DNA of 64,000 bases from Altericroceibacterium spongiae (lineage in GTDB: Bacteria > Pseudomonadota > Alphaproteobacteria > Sphingomonadales > Sphingomonadaceae): contig NZ_RAPF01000009.1 in NCBI RefSeq assembly GCF_003610805.1, forward strand, positions 33,426 through 97,425. The letters are read 5' to 3'. The notes under the pieces were generated by a model. It saw nothing but the letters and a program-made list of their open reading frames with translations, had not been told where the DNA came from and ran no database searches. Position numbers and translations under genes: made by a program. Every line of letters starts with the position of its first letter. Within the stretch, counting starts at the first letter, position 1. This document shows positions 41,862 through 51,217 of the stretch, one piece after another.

Positions 41862-43643
41862 ATGGCGATAAAAACTGCAATATTCGGCGTAGAACAGTCC
41901 CTTTCAGGCAATGCTTGGCATTGGCGGGGAGGCAATATGGAGTTGAAGGAAGGTGCAATCGGGCTTGAGGACGATATCGTCACCCAGTTGTTACTTGCGC
42001 GAGGTGTTTCACGCGATGATTTGCTTCGACATCGCAATCCGAATCTACGCAGCTTTCTCCCCGATCCTTCGATTTTCAACGACATGGATAGTGCAGCCAA
42101 ACGGATTGCCCAGTCTATTATCAATCGTGAAAAGGTCACGATTTATGGTGATTATGATGTAGATGGTGCGACCAGTTCGGCTTTACTAATTCGCCTGTTT
42201 CGTATGTTAGGTCATGATGCTGGCTACTATATTCCTGATCGACTGCTGGAAGGCTATGGGCCGAGTGGAAAGGCGCTGGTCGAACTTGGGCAAGAAGGTT
42301 CGAGTCTCATCATAACGGTCGATTGCGGCGCGATGGCTTATGACGCGCTTGCTGCCGCCCGCGCTGCCGGTGTAGATGTGATCGTAGTAGATCATCACAA
42401 ATGCGCTCCCGAATTGCCGGATGCGCTTGCTCTGGTAAATCCAAACCGACTCGATGAATCCGATCTGGCCGCTTCATTTGGCCATCTTGCTGCGGTGGGT
42501 GTAGCCTTTCTACTCGCCGTAGCCGTAACACGATGCTTGCGAGCACTTAACTATTTCACCGAGCATCGTGAACCCGATCTCTTCTCGTTACTTGATCTGG
42601 TGGCACTGGGCACTGTTGCAGATGTCGCCGCGATTCGTGGCCTCAATCGCGCTTTCGTTGCGCAGGGACTGAAAGTCATGACCCGCCGCGCCAATATCGG
42701 AATATCAGCCCTTATCGACGCAAGTCGCATAAACCGCGCACCGACATGTAGCGATTGCGGCTTCGCTTTGGGACCACGAATCAACGCGGGAGGTCGTGTA
42801 GGAGAATCGACACTTGGTGTGCGCCTTCTGACAACAGAAGATCCTGATGAAGCCCACGCCATTGCAACGCAGCTTTCTGAACTAAATGAGGAACGCAGAG
42901 CCATTGAAGCTGCGGTTCAGGAAGCTGCAGAACAGCAGATCAACAACCAACATAATCGATCTGTGCTCGTGTTAAAGGGCCAAGGCTGGCACCCCGGCGT
43001 AATTGGCATCGTCGCGGGTCGTATCAAAGAAAAAACAGGAAAGCCTACTCTGATCATTGCACTTGACGAGAAGTACGGACAAGGCAAAGGATCCGGCCGC
43101 TCTATTGCAGGAGTAGATCTCGGGGCTGCTATTATTGCGGCACGTGAAGCAGATCTTCTGGTTGCAGGCGGTGGTCATGCTATGGCGGCAGGCCTCACAA
43201 TTAAAGCAGATCGCCTTGACACTTTTGCTCAATGGCTTGACGATCTGCTTGCTGGCCCTGTTTCACGGGCATTGGACGCAAAGACCATGCTGCTCGACAT
43301 CGCGATCGCGCCGGGAGGTTTACAACCCGATCTCGTGGAAACGTTGGACAGTGCCGGCCCGTTTGGCGTCGGCTGGCCCGGACCACGCGTGGTTGTGGGG
43401 CCTGTTTCACTCGCAAAGGCTGACATTGTCGGCGCTAATCATTTGCGGCTGATTGCGCGAGGCAAAGATGGCACGTCATTTAAAGCAATCGCCTTTAGGG
43501 CGGCTGATAGCGATATGGGTCAAGCGCTGCTACATGGCACACAAGGGCGGCAATTATGGCTCGCCGGGCGTGTTAAAATAGACGACTGGGCAAGCCGTCC
43601 ACAAGCTGAACTACACCTCGAGGATGCTGCTTGGGCAAATTAA
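41862..43643 (+). CDS. recJ: Single-stranded-DNA-specific exonuclease RecJ
   Basis: RecJ degrades single-stranded DNA 5' to 3' in recombination and mismatch repair. The 593-residue protein has the DHH motifs IYGDYDVDGATSSALL, VDCG, VVDHHKC and GTVADVAA, and the C-terminal DHHA1 part with GWHPGVIGIVAGRIKEKTGKPTL and GSGRSI and GGGHAMAAG. A purine-rich GAGATGG precedes the ATG. The two tRNA-Glu genes follow 70 bases later. Confidence 0.95.
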   Translation: MAIKTAIFGVEQSLSGNAWHWRGGNMELKEGAIGLEDDIVTQLLLARGVSRDDLLRHRNPNLRSFLPDPSIFNDMDSAAKRIAQSIINREKVTIYGDYDVDGATSSALLIRLFRMLGHDAGYYIPDRLLEGYGPSGKALVELGQEGSSLIITVDCGAMAYDALAAARAAGVDVIVVDHHKCAPELPDALALVNPNRLDESDLAASFGHLAAVGVAFLLAVAVTRCLRALNYFTEHREPDLFSLLDLVALGTVADVAAIRGLNRAFVAQGLKVMTRRANIGISALIDASRINRAPTCSDCGFALGPRINAGGRVGESTLGVRLLTTEDPDEAHAIATQLSELNEERRAIEAAVQEAAEQQINNQHNRSVLVLKGQGWHPGVIGIVAGRIKEKTGKPTLIIALDEKYGQGKGSGRSIAGVDLGAAIIAAREADLLVAGGGHAMAAGLTIKADRLDTFAQWLDDLLAGPVSRALDAKTMLLDIAIAPGGLQPDLVETLDSAGPFGVGWPGPRVVVGPVSLAKADIVGANHLRLIARGKDGTSFKAIAFRAADSDMGQALLHGTQGRQLWLAGRVKIDDWASRPQAELHLEDAAWAN

Positions 43644-43713
43644 TTACAGCTTCTTACGGTGAGGGGTTGACCGACGGAAAAGACCCCCCTAAGTGCGCCT
43701 CTCGCACCGCGAC

Positions 43714-43789
43714 GGCCCCTTCGTCTAGCGGTCTAGGACGCGGCCCTTTCACGGCTGAAACACGGGTTCGATTCCCGTAGGGGTCACCA
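43714..43789 (+). tRNA. tRNA-Glu (TTC), copy 1
   Basis: This 76-base tRNA starts with acceptor GGCCCCT pairing with AGGGGTC, has the anticodon stem CGGCC/GGCTG with loop CTTTCAC (anticodon TTC), the T arm ACGGGTTCGATTCCCGT, and an encoded CCA. It is identical to the copy 27 bases downstream. Confidence 0.97.
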
Positions 43790-43816
43790 TGGTGCGATAT
43801 TATAGTGCCTATTGTT

Positions 43817-43892
43817 GGCCCCTTCGTCTAGCGGTCTAGGACGCGGCCCTTTCACGGCTGAAACACGGGTTCGATTCCCGTAGGGGTCACCA
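43817..43892 (+). tRNA. tRNA-Glu (TTC), copy 2
   Basis: An exact repeat of the preceding tRNA, with the same acceptor, anticodon TTC and encoded CCA. The two form a tandem pair separated by 27 bases that have no similarity to each other's flanks. Confidence 0.97.
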
Positions 43893-44207
43893 TAGCAGCC
43901 TTATGCATGAGGGTACTATAGCCTATAGCAGATCCGCACATATCACTAATCGAAATAACCACATACATGTGGCGCGCTCGCGGTCATTGGTACGCCGCTT
44001 TGAGCTTCTTCAACTATTCATCGCGCTCCACTGAACACATAGCTTCTTCCATAGCCCATATGCCTGCAAAGATTGCCACAATCTCCTGTTTTGGCTAAAT
44101 TAAGACTAAGGCCCCATAGAGAGAGGGCAATCGCAGAACAGTTCTTCGGAGATAGCCCCCCCCGGACTACATACTGATCTGCCCCGGGATCGCTCTGGAG
44201 AAATGCA
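43893..44207. other. 315-base gap after the tRNA pair
   Basis: No convincing gene. A very short minus-strand frame at 44014-44079 (MAIFAGIWAMEEAMCSVERDE) starts with GTG and has AGGAG in front; beyond its TAG the same frame continues LKKLKAAYQ. This may be the trace of a lost gene or chance. Promoters of the tetR gene are expected near its 3' end. Confidence 0.4.
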
Positions 44208-44888
44208 ATGAACGCCTCGCCTCGTCACCGCAATGGCACACGTCTGCCCCCACGCAGCCCAAAGGGGGGTCGGCCAACACAGGAAATTGCTGCGAGGTTA
44301 CGCACACATATTCTCGATGTTGCGCTAGAACGCTTCATTGCTCATGGCCCGGAAATGGCAAGCATGAACGGCATTGCCGCTGCTGCCAATGTTTCCAAAC
44401 GCACCCTATATTCCCGTTTCCAGTCCAAAATCGGCCTACTAATGGCCGCTATCGAACATGGTATCGAACATCAGCTGGACGATGTCACTACACATATCCC
44501 TGAAGGTTCAATACGAAAGCAGATTCTTTATCTAGCCTCAGGAACACTTGACACCTCGCTGCAGCCCCGACTGATTGGCCTGCAATCTCTGATAGGCTGG
44601 CTGATAGCTCAAAATCAGGGTCATGAAGACAGAATCGGCCCTGGGACCCTTGTCCGCATGGGACAGGAACCGTTCGTTACCCTGCTCCACTCTGCTTCCG
44701 AGTTGCAAGATCGAGACGATGAAGACATTCATTTTCTCGCTGCATTTCTTTTTGACGCGCTTGTCACAGCCCCGCGTCGACGCATTTTGGAACGTCACGA
44801 CCTCGCCAACACTCCGGAAGCAAAATCAGATTTTCAACACAAGACTTTGAATCTAATTGCAGAAAGTTTCGATTTTTTATCCCATTAA
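44208..44888 (+). CDS. TetR/AcrR family transcriptional regulator
   Basis: This 226-residue one-domain regulator has an N-terminal helix-turn-helix (about residues 28-70: RLRTHILDVALERFIAHGPEMA and ANVSKRTLYSRFQSKIGLL) and a less conserved ligand-binding C-terminal half. An arginine/proline-rich tail precedes the DNA-binding part. It lies 350 bases upstream of phaB on the same strand and may or may not regulate it; the inverted repeat and palindrome in the gap are possible operators. Confidence 0.88.
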   Translation: MNASPRHRNGTRLPPRSPKGGRPTQEIAARLRTHILDVALERFIAHGPEMASMNGIAAAANVSKRTLYSRFQSKIGLLMAAIEHGIEHQLDDVTTHIPEGSIRKQILYLASGTLDTSLQPRLIGLQSLIGWLIAQNQGHEDRIGPGTLVRMGQEPFVTLLHSASELQDRDDEDIHFLAAFLFDALVTAPRRRILERHDLANTPEAKSDFQHKTLNLIAESFDFLSH

Positions 44889-44890
44889 AG

Positions 44891-44902
44891 TGCGCATGCG
44901 CA
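44891..44902. promoter_or_regulatory. 12-base perfect palindrome TGCGCATGCGCA
   Basis: The palindrome lies just after the TetR stop and before the phaB gap. Perfect palindromes of this size can be operator sites, but no binding protein is assigned. Confidence 0.3.
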
Positions 44903-44942
44903 GATCAACAATCGATACTGTAAGCCGCTGAGCATATATATT

Positions 44943-44971
44943 GTGCAACGCATCTATTAATTATGTTGCAC
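44943..44971. promoter_or_regulatory. Inverted repeat GTGCAAC-N15-GTTGCAC before phaB
   Basis: Seven-base arms at 44943-44949 and 44965-44971 are separated by 15 A/T-rich bases. They lie in the 346-base gap before phaB and could be a regulator's operator. The protein is unknown. Confidence 0.4.
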
Positions 44972-44993
44972 CGCATTCACTTCCTTGCGTTAC

Positions 44994-45018
44994 AAAACTA
45001 CCAGGTGTAGTTTTTTTT
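44994..45018 (+). terminator. Terminator after the TetR gene
   Basis: AAAACTAC (44994-45001) pairs perfectly with GTAGTTTT (45007-45014), followed by a run of eight T in total. Confidence 0.9.
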
Positions 45019-45234
45019 GAACGGAAGAGCTGGCTTACCTTTACTTTCCTAAAAGGATCAGCGCGGCAGGCAAGGAGCGACTGTGTTCGACTTGCAAAAT
45101 AACAATGTGTCATCGCCCCTGCCATTTAAGGGTGTTCATCGGAGTATGGCTTCTAAACCTAACTTCATCTGCACGGCGCCTCCCCCTTTCATTTGCCAGT
45201 TCAAATCTCTTCATCAGATAGCAAGGACCAGCTT
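45019..45234 (+). other. phaB leader region with a possible short upstream frame
   Basis: The 216 bases between the TetR terminator and phaB contain no recognised gene. A 54-codon frame from GTG 45083 to TAG 45247, with AAGGAG in front at a good distance, overlaps the phaB start by 13 bases. Its composition is not clearly protein-like, so it is not listed as a gene. Promoter elements were not recognised. Confidence 0.35.
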
Positions 45235-45957
45235 ATGTCTCATATAGCTCTCATCACTGGCGGTGTGACTGGAATTGGCGCTGCAACAGCCAAACTACTT
45301 CAATCCTCCGGTTACACAGCCATAGCCAATTATTACGGCAATCAGGAGGATGCAAAAACCTTTCACGAGGAAACCGGGATCCCTGTTTATGAATGGAATG
45401 TAGGCAACTTCGAAGAATGTCAGGACGGCGCTGCAAAGATCGCAGCAGAACATGGGCCAATCGAAATTTTGGTCAATAATGCCGGAATTACACGCGATGG
45501 AACGTTGCACAAAATGACGGAAGAGCAATGGCGTAGTGTTATCGATATCGATCTGGGCGGCTGTTTCAACATGTGCCGCGCCGTGATTGAAAGCATGCGG
45601 GAAAAACGCTTTGGGCGTATCGTTAATATCAGTTCGGTAAACGGGCTTTCCGGCCAGTTTGGTCAGACTAATTATTCAGCAGCGAAGGCGGGTGTGATAG
45701 GCTTCACGAAAGCACTGGCACTTGAAGGCGCGAGACGGAATATCACTGCAAATGCCATTGCGCCGGGTTATACTCATACCACCATGGTCGATGCTGTACC
45801 TGAGGAAGCCATGGACGATATTCTGGCCAATGTGCCGGTCGGAAGGCTCGGCGAGCCTGAAGAAATCGCTCGATGCGTATTATTCTTGGTCGAAGACGAT
45901 GCCGGTTTTGTAACCGGGAGCACTTTGTCGGTTAATGGCGGGAAATATATGGCCTGA
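45235..45957 (+). CDS. phaB: Acetoacetyl-CoA reductase
   Basis: PhaB reduces acetoacetyl-CoA to (R)-3-hydroxybutyryl-CoA, the monomer for polyhydroxybutyrate. The 240-residue SDR has TGGVTGIGAATA at the start, NNAGITRDGTLHKM, and the nearly diagnostic NISSVNGLSGQFGQTNYSAAKAG with Ser-Tyr-Lys. The start at 45235 is the ATG before MSHIALITGG. It is followed after 108 bases by phaC. No phaA thiolase is adjacent. Confidence 0.95.
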   Translation: MSHIALITGGVTGIGAATAKLLQSSGYTAIANYYGNQEDAKTFHEETGIPVYEWNVGNFEECQDGAAKIAAEHGPIEILVNNAGITRDGTLHKMTEEQWRSVIDIDLGGCFNMCRAVIESMREKRFGRIVNISSVNGLSGQFGQTNYSAAKAGVIGFTKALALEGARRNITANAIAPGYTHTTMVDAVPEEAMDDILANVPVGRLGEPEEIARCVLFLVEDDAGFVTGSTLSVNGGKYMA

Positions 45958-46065
45958 GACCCCACCGCTTTTCCTAATTCACATAAGAATGGCCGGACGG
46001 ATACCCCTCAAAAGACAAGCCATCAACACAGAATGGCATTCGGCCAGACATGCAGGAGTTGGTTC

Positions 46066-47817
46066 ATGGACCAAGAGACTAACGCAATCGATCCGCTGGA
46101 TGGTGTAGCTGAAACAATCGACCGTGCAACTTCAGCTATGATAGCTCAATTCACCAAAGGCCTGTCACCAGCAACAGTGGCATATGCCTTTTCTGACTGG
46201 GCACTTCATCTGGCATTGTCTCCTGGCAAACAGATGCAATTGGGGCAAAAGGCCTTACGCAAGCAAACACGAATGATCGACTACATGATGCGCTGCTGTG
46301 CCCAGCAGGATGCTGATCCGGCAATCGATCCATTACCTCAAGACAAGCGTTTCAACGATCCGGCATGGAAGGAACAACCCTTCAACTGGATTGCTCAGGC
46401 GTTTCTGCTCAATCAGCAATGGTGGGATGCCGCTACAACCGGTGTGAAAGGGGTTAATCACCACCATGAGGATATGGTGGAATTCACCACTCGGCAGATA
46501 CTCGACATGCTCGCGCCGACCAACTTTCTTGCTACCAATCCCGTACTTCAACAAAAGATCGTCGAAACAAAGGGGCAGTGTCTGATAGACGGGTTCCAGC
46601 ACTTGATTGAGGATATGCAACGTAATCTCCGCGGCGAACCTCCGATGGGTGCCGAGAAATTCAAACCTGGTGACACAGTGGCCACCGCAAAGGGCAAGAT
46701 AGTCTATCGCAACAGACTCATCGAACTAATCCAGTACGAACCTACTACGGAAAAAGTTCGCCCCGAACCGGTGCTGATCGTCCCAGCCTGGATCATGAAA
46801 TACTATATTCTCGATCTTTCACCGCATAACTCACTTGTAAAATGGCTGACCGATCAGGGTTTCACTGTTTTCATGATTTCCTGGCATAATCCGGATGCGG
46901 ATGATCGCGATCTCAGCATGGAAAGCTATCGTTTGTTGGGACCGATGGCCGCCATTGATGCCGTGACAAAAATCACTGGTTCTTCCAAATTACATGCGAT
47001 GGGCTATTGCCTTGGCGGCACACTGCTCTCGATCACGGCCGCTACCATGGCGAGAGACCATGATGATCGGCTCGCTAGCATTACCTTACTTGCAGCGCAG
47101 ACGGAATTCAGTGAGCCAGGTGAACTTGGCTTGTTTATCGATGAAGGTCAGCTCAACATGTTGGAAAGCATGATGTGGAGCCAAGGTTATCTGGATAGCA
47201 GCCAGATGGGCGGTGCATTTCAAATGCTGCGATCCAACGATCTCATCTGGAGCCATGTGCTCAATACCTATATGATGGGTGAACGCGATCCGATGTTCGA
47301 CCTGATGGCATGGAATGCAGATGGCACGCGAATGCCTTATGCAATGCATAGTCAGTATCTGCGACGTCTATTCCTGGAAGACCAACTCGCCGAAGGTAAA
47401 TATGAAGTCGAAGGACGTGAAATCACACTGTCCTCTATCCACCAACCGATTTTTGTTGTCTCGACTGAGCGAGACCACGTCGCACCATGGCATTCCGTGC
47501 ATAAAATTCATTTGCTGACAGGAACAGAACTGACTTTCGTTCTGACATCAGGAGGCCACAATGCCGGGATTGTGTCAGAGCCGGGACATAAACATCGCAG
47601 CTTCCATATCCTTACCCGCCAGCCAGATGGCCCTTCCTATGGTGCAGATGAATGGGTCTCTCACGCCAAATATCAGGAGGGCTCATGGTGGATAGAATGG
47701 GGCAAATGGCTCGAAAACCGTTCAGGCACTCCCGTTGCCCCACCAAGTATGGGCGCGCCGGATAAAGGATATCCGCCGCTGCATGACGCCCCCGGTTACT
47801 ATGTTTTGGAGCACTGA
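46066..47817 (+). CDS. phaC: Class I polyhydroxyalkanoate synthase
   Basis: PhaC polymerises (R)-3-hydroxyacyl-CoA into storage polyester on granules. The 583-residue enzyme has the lipase-like box GYCLGG with catalytic C315, the aspartate D470 (STERDHVAPW) and histidine H498 (SGGHNAG), plus the WNPDA-like segment SWHNPDADDRDL. The start is ATG 46066, with AGGAG 7 bases before; an ATG at 46033 gives an 11-residue extension with no ribosome-binding site. The fused hydratase gene begins 3 bases after the stop. Confidence 0.95.
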   Translation: MDQETNAIDPLDGVAETIDRATSAMIAQFTKGLSPATVAYAFSDWALHLALSPGKQMQLGQKALRKQTRMIDYMMRCCAQQDADPAIDPLPQDKRFNDPAWKEQPFNWIAQAFLLNQQWWDAATTGVKGVNHHHEDMVEFTTRQILDMLAPTNFLATNPVLQQKIVETKGQCLIDGFQHLIEDMQRNLRGEPPMGAEKFKPGDTVATAKGKIVYRNRLIELIQYEPTTEKVRPEPVLIVPAWIMKYYILDLSPHNSLVKWLTDQGFTVFMISWHNPDADDRDLSMESYRLLGPMAAIDAVTKITGSSKLHAMGYCLGGTLLSITAATMARDHDDRLASITLLAAQTEFSEPGELGLFIDEGQLNMLESMMWSQGYLDSSQMGGAFQMLRSNDLIWSHVLNTYMMGERDPMFDLMAWNADGTRMPYAMHSQYLRRLFLEDQLAEGKYEVEGREITLSSIHQPIFVVSTERDHVAPWHSVHKIHLLTGTELTFVLTSGGHNAGIVSEPGHKHRSFHILTRQPDGPSYGADEWVSHAKYQEGSWWIEWGKWLENRSGTPVAPPSMGAPDKGYPPLHDAPGYYVLEH

Positions 47818-47820
47818 GCT

Positions 47821-49257
47821 ATGTCTGGCCGAACCGAACAGCCTGTCATGATTGAAAATCATACTTTTGATGAGTTGAAAGTGGGCGATATGGCCAGTGT
47901 CAGTCGAACACTTAACAACAATGATATCAAACTATTTGCAGCCGTATCCGGCGACGTAAATCCGGCGCATATGGACCCTGACTACGCCGCAGCAGACATG
48001 TTTCACCATATTATTGCCCATGGCATGTGGGGTGGTGGATTAATTTCTGCCGTTTTGGGTACCGAATTACCAGGACCAGGAGCAATCTATCTGGGCCAGT
48101 CTTTGCGTTTCACCCGTCCAGTAAGCCCCGGAGATACCATAACAGCCACCGTTACCGTCACTGAGAAAAGGCCCGAGCATCATATCGTAGTCTTGGCTTG
48201 TTCCTGCACCAATCAGAATGGCGAGGAAGTGATCTCAGGAGAAGCGACAATCAAGGCGCCAACAGAAAAAGTGCGCCGTAAACGGATTTCTCTTCCCGAT
48301 ATTCGCATTGCGACACATGATGGCTATCGCAAACTTATGGAGCTTACCGCCAAGGGAACTCCCGAGCTCACTGCAGTTGCTCATCCCTGCTCTGCCGGAA
48401 CACTCCGTGCAGCGATCGAAGCCGCCGAAGCCAACCTTATCGAACCGATTCTTGTCGCGCCAGAAGCCAAAATCAGGTCTATTGCCGAACAAATTGGTGA
48501 GGATATCTCACAATTCCGTATCCTGCCCGCAGATCACAGTCATGATGCGGCCGCCAAAGCTGTGGCGCTGGTACAGTCTGGAGATGCCAGCCTGCTGATG
48601 AAAGGTTCGCTTCACACCGACGAACTTATGGGGGCGGTCGTCAGCTCTTCCGGTGGTCTACGGACTGAAAGACGGATCAGCCATGCGTATGTTATGGAAG
48701 TACCAGGCTATGCTGAACCACTGATCATTACAGATGCGGCGATAAACATCGCTCCGACACTATCTGAAAAAGCCGATATTATTCGCAACGCTATAGATCT
48801 GGCTCATGTGATCGGCATAGAAAACCCGAAAGTGGCTATTCTTTCAGCGGTTGAAACGGTTAATCCGGCCATTCCTTCCACGCTCGATGCAGCAGCTCTG
48901 TGTAAAATGGCTGATCGTGGACAGATCACAGGTGGTACGCTGGACGGCCCCTTGGCCTTTGACAACGCAATAAGTCCGCAAGCTGCTGCTGAAAAAGGCA
49001 TTCAGTCTTCCGTTGCAGGACTTGCGCAAATTCTCGTCGTACCCAGCCTTGAGGCAGGCAATATGCTTGCCAAACAACTTACCTTTCTGGGCGGCGCCGA
49101 TGCAGCCGGTATCGTGCTGGGTGCACGGGTACCGATTATTCTGACCAGCAGAGCAGACAGTCTGCGAACACGTCTCGCATCCTGTGCCATGGCAGTTTTA
49201 ATGACTCGGGCAAATACAATGGCTGCTCCCGGGCCTAACAGAGCAGCTACGAAATGA
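47821..49257 (+). CDS. Bifunctional (R)-enoyl-CoA hydratase (MaoC-like)/phosphate acetyltransferase
   Basis: This 478-residue fusion has an N-terminal MaoC-type hot-dog domain (DVNPAHMDPDYA, IIAHGMWGGGLISAVLGTELPGPG, residues about 20-150). It hydrates trans-2-enoyl-CoA to (R)-3-hydroxyacyl-CoA, the PhaJ reaction. The C-terminal PTA/PTB domain (residues about 160-478) interconverts acyl-CoA and acyl phosphate. By family it makes PHA monomers and acetyl or butyryl phosphate. It overlaps ackA by 4 bases, and the pair gives a PTA-AckA route to ATP. Confidence 0.92.
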   Translation: MSGRTEQPVMIENHTFDELKVGDMASVSRTLNNNDIKLFAAVSGDVNPAHMDPDYAAADMFHHIIAHGMWGGGLISAVLGTELPGPGAIYLGQSLRFTRPVSPGDTITATVTVTEKRPEHHIVVLACSCTNQNGEEVISGEATIKAPTEKVRRKRISLPDIRIATHDGYRKLMELTAKGTPELTAVAHPCSAGTLRAAIEAAEANLIEPILVAPEAKIRSIAEQIGEDISQFRILPADHSHDAAAKAVALVQSGDASLLMKGSLHTDELMGAVVSSSGGLRTERRISHAYVMEVPGYAEPLIITDAAINIAPTLSEKADIIRNAIDLAHVIGIENPKVAILSAVETVNPAIPSTLDAAALCKMADRGQITGGTLDGPLAFDNAISPQAAAEKGIQSSVAGLAQILVVPSLEAGNMLAKQLTFLGGADAAGIVLGARVPIILTSRADSLRTRLASCAMAVLMTRANTMAAPGPNRAATK

Positions 49258-50447
49258 AAGCAATCGTCAGCCTGAATTCCGGTTCGTCGAGCATTAAGTT
49301 CTCGCTTTTTGCAATACCTACTAGTGGTGAACCAAAGCTGTCAGCTGGTGGTAAGATTGAGAAAATCGGCATTGCTCCTCAGCTCAGAGCTATTGATATT
49401 GACGGGACTGTACTGATCGAAAAGGAATGGCGCGATGGCGCCACCCTCACCCATGCCGATCTACTACAATATTTGTTCACGTGGGCACGCGATCATCCAC
49501 TTCAGGATCGTGAAATTATCGCTATCGGTCACCGTGTGGTCCATGGCGGAACGCAATTTGCTCGGCCGCGCATAGTCAATGAAGCTCTACTGAAAGAATT
49601 AGAAAAGCTCTGTCCGCTGGCTCCACTCCATCAACCTCATAACCTTGCTGCAATTAAGGCTATTGCAAAACTGGCGCCCAACCTCCCGCAGATTGCCTGT
49701 TTCGACACCGAATTCCACCACGACAAACCAGAGATTGCCAGTCGACTGGCTTTACCCCGTGCCATGCACGATCAAGGTATACGGCGTTACGGTTTTCATG
49801 GCCTGTCTTACGAATATATTGCTCGCCGTCTGCAACAGATTGATCCGGACGTTGCCAGTGGCAAAGTTATCGCTGCTCATCTCGGGAATGGCGCGAGCCT
49901 TTGCGCAATGCAGGATGGGAAGTCTATCGATACCACCATGGGTTTTACCGCGTTGGACGGCCTAATGATGGGCACGCGCTGTGGCAGCCTTGATCCTGGT
50001 GTAGTCATCCACTTCATCAAGGAGATGGGTATGGACATCGCTAGCATCGAAGATTTACTTTATCGACAATCTGGCCTGCTGGGCGTTTCTGGTATTTCCA
50101 GCGATATGCGAGTTCTTTCAGACAAGAGCTCACAAGAAGCATGCGAAGCTATTGATTTGTTTTGCTGGCGTGCGGCGCGAGAAGCGGGAGCACTGATATC
50201 CTCCCTCGGCGGGATAGATGGTTTTGTCTTCACCGCTGGAATTGGAGAAAATGCAAGTAACATCCGTGCGATGATTGGAGAACGGCTCCGTTGGGTGGGC
50301 ATAGAAATCGATGCACAGGCCAATGCGGCTAACCAAACGATTATTTCTACAACAAGTAGCCCTGTCACGGTCATGATTATTCCTACCGATGAAGAGCATA
50401 TGATTGCACTGCACACAGTCAACCTGTTGCGGGAGACAAGACAATGA
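49254..50447 (+). CDS. ackA: Acetate kinase
   Basis: AckA converts acetyl phosphate and ADP to acetate and ATP, or the reverse. The 397-residue protein shows LNSGSSSIKFSLF, GHRVVHGG, RRYGFHGLSYEYIA, HLGNGASLCAMQDGKS and FTAGIGENAS, the standard ASKHA motifs. It overlaps the fused PTA upstream and fabI downstream by 4 bases each. Confidence 0.95.
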   Translation: MKAIVSLNSGSSSIKFSLFAIPTSGEPKLSAGGKIEKIGIAPQLRAIDIDGTVLIEKEWRDGATLTHADLLQYLFTWARDHPLQDREIIAIGHRVVHGGTQFARPRIVNEALLKELEKLCPLAPLHQPHNLAAIKAIAKLAPNLPQIACFDTEFHHDKPEIASRLALPRAMHDQGIRRYGFHGLSYEYIARRLQQIDPDVASGKVIAAHLGNGASLCAMQDGKSIDTTMGFTALDGLMMGTRCGSLDPGVVIHFIKEMGMDIASIEDLLYRQSGLLGVSGISSDMRVLSDKSSQEACEAIDLFCWRAAREAGALISSLGGIDGFVFTAGIGENASNIRAMIGERLRWVGIEIDAQANAANQTIISTTSSPVTVMIIPTDEEHMIALHTVNLLRETRQ

Positions 50448-51217
50448 AACCACTAGTCGATCTCACGGGAAAACGTGGTCTGATCGTCGGCATTGCCAAT
50501 GAGCATTCGATTGCCGCTGGATGTTCCGAAGCCTTCAGGCAATGTGGTGCAAGACTTGCCGCGACATACCTTAATGAGAAAGCCAGACATTGGGTCATGC
50601 CTGTTGCCGAACGGCTTGATGTTGAATGGACCGCACCATGTGATGTGCGCGAGCCCGGCCAGCTAGAAGCCCTGTTCAAACGAGTCGAGCAAGAATGGGG
50701 AGGACTGGATTTTTTACTGCATTCTATCGCTTTTGCGCCCGAAAATGACCTTCATGCCCGGATCGTCGATTCATCTGCTGACGGATTCAGCATGGCAATG
50801 GACATTTCTTGCCACAGCTTCATTCGAATGGCCAAGTATGCCGAAAAACTAATGAATGACGGTGGTTGCCTACTTTGCCTTTCTTTCTTCGGTTCAGAAA
50901 GGGTGGTAGAAAATTACAATCTAATGGGCCCGGTAAAAGCAGCCCTAGAGAGTTCCACCCGCTATATTGCTGCTGAACTTGGGCCAAAAGGTATACGGGC
51001 ACATGCAATTTCTCCCGGCCCAATCGCTACACGCGCGGCCAGCGGCATCGCTCGGTTTGACAAACTGCTCGAACAAGCGGCAGCGATTGTGCCCGAAGGG
51101 CAACTGGTCACGATAGAAGACGTGGGTGCTTTAGCAGCTTTTCTTGCCAGTGACGCAGCAAAGCGCATAACGGGCACGGTAATACCCGTAGATAGTGGAC
51201 AACACTTACTAGCATGA
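50444..51217 (+). CDS. fabI: Enoyl-ACP reductase FabI, variant
   Basis: FabI reduces trans-2-enoyl-ACP in the last step of the fatty acid elongation cycle. The 257-residue protein has GIANEHSIAAGC, LHSIAFAPENDL and NYNLMGPVKAALES with the Tyr158-x6-Lys165 pair. Where the usual form has tyrosine in TYLGAER, this has phenylalanine (SFFGSER, residue 148), a sign of a divergent subtype. It is the fourth gene of an operon with phaC, the fused hydratase/PTA and ackA, so it may have a PHA- or lipid-linked role rather than the main FabI role. Confidence 0.9.
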   Translation: MKPLVDLTGKRGLIVGIANEHSIAAGCSEAFRQCGARLAATYLNEKARHWVMPVAERLDVEWTAPCDVREPGQLEALFKRVEQEWGGLDFLLHSIAFAPENDLHARIVDSSADGFSMAMDISCHSFIRMAKYAEKLMNDGGCLLCLSFFGSERVVENYNLMGPVKAALESSTRYIAAELGPKGIRAHAISPGPIATRAASGIARFDKLLEQAAAIVPEGQLVTIEDVGALAAFLASDAAKRITGTVIPVDSGQHLLA

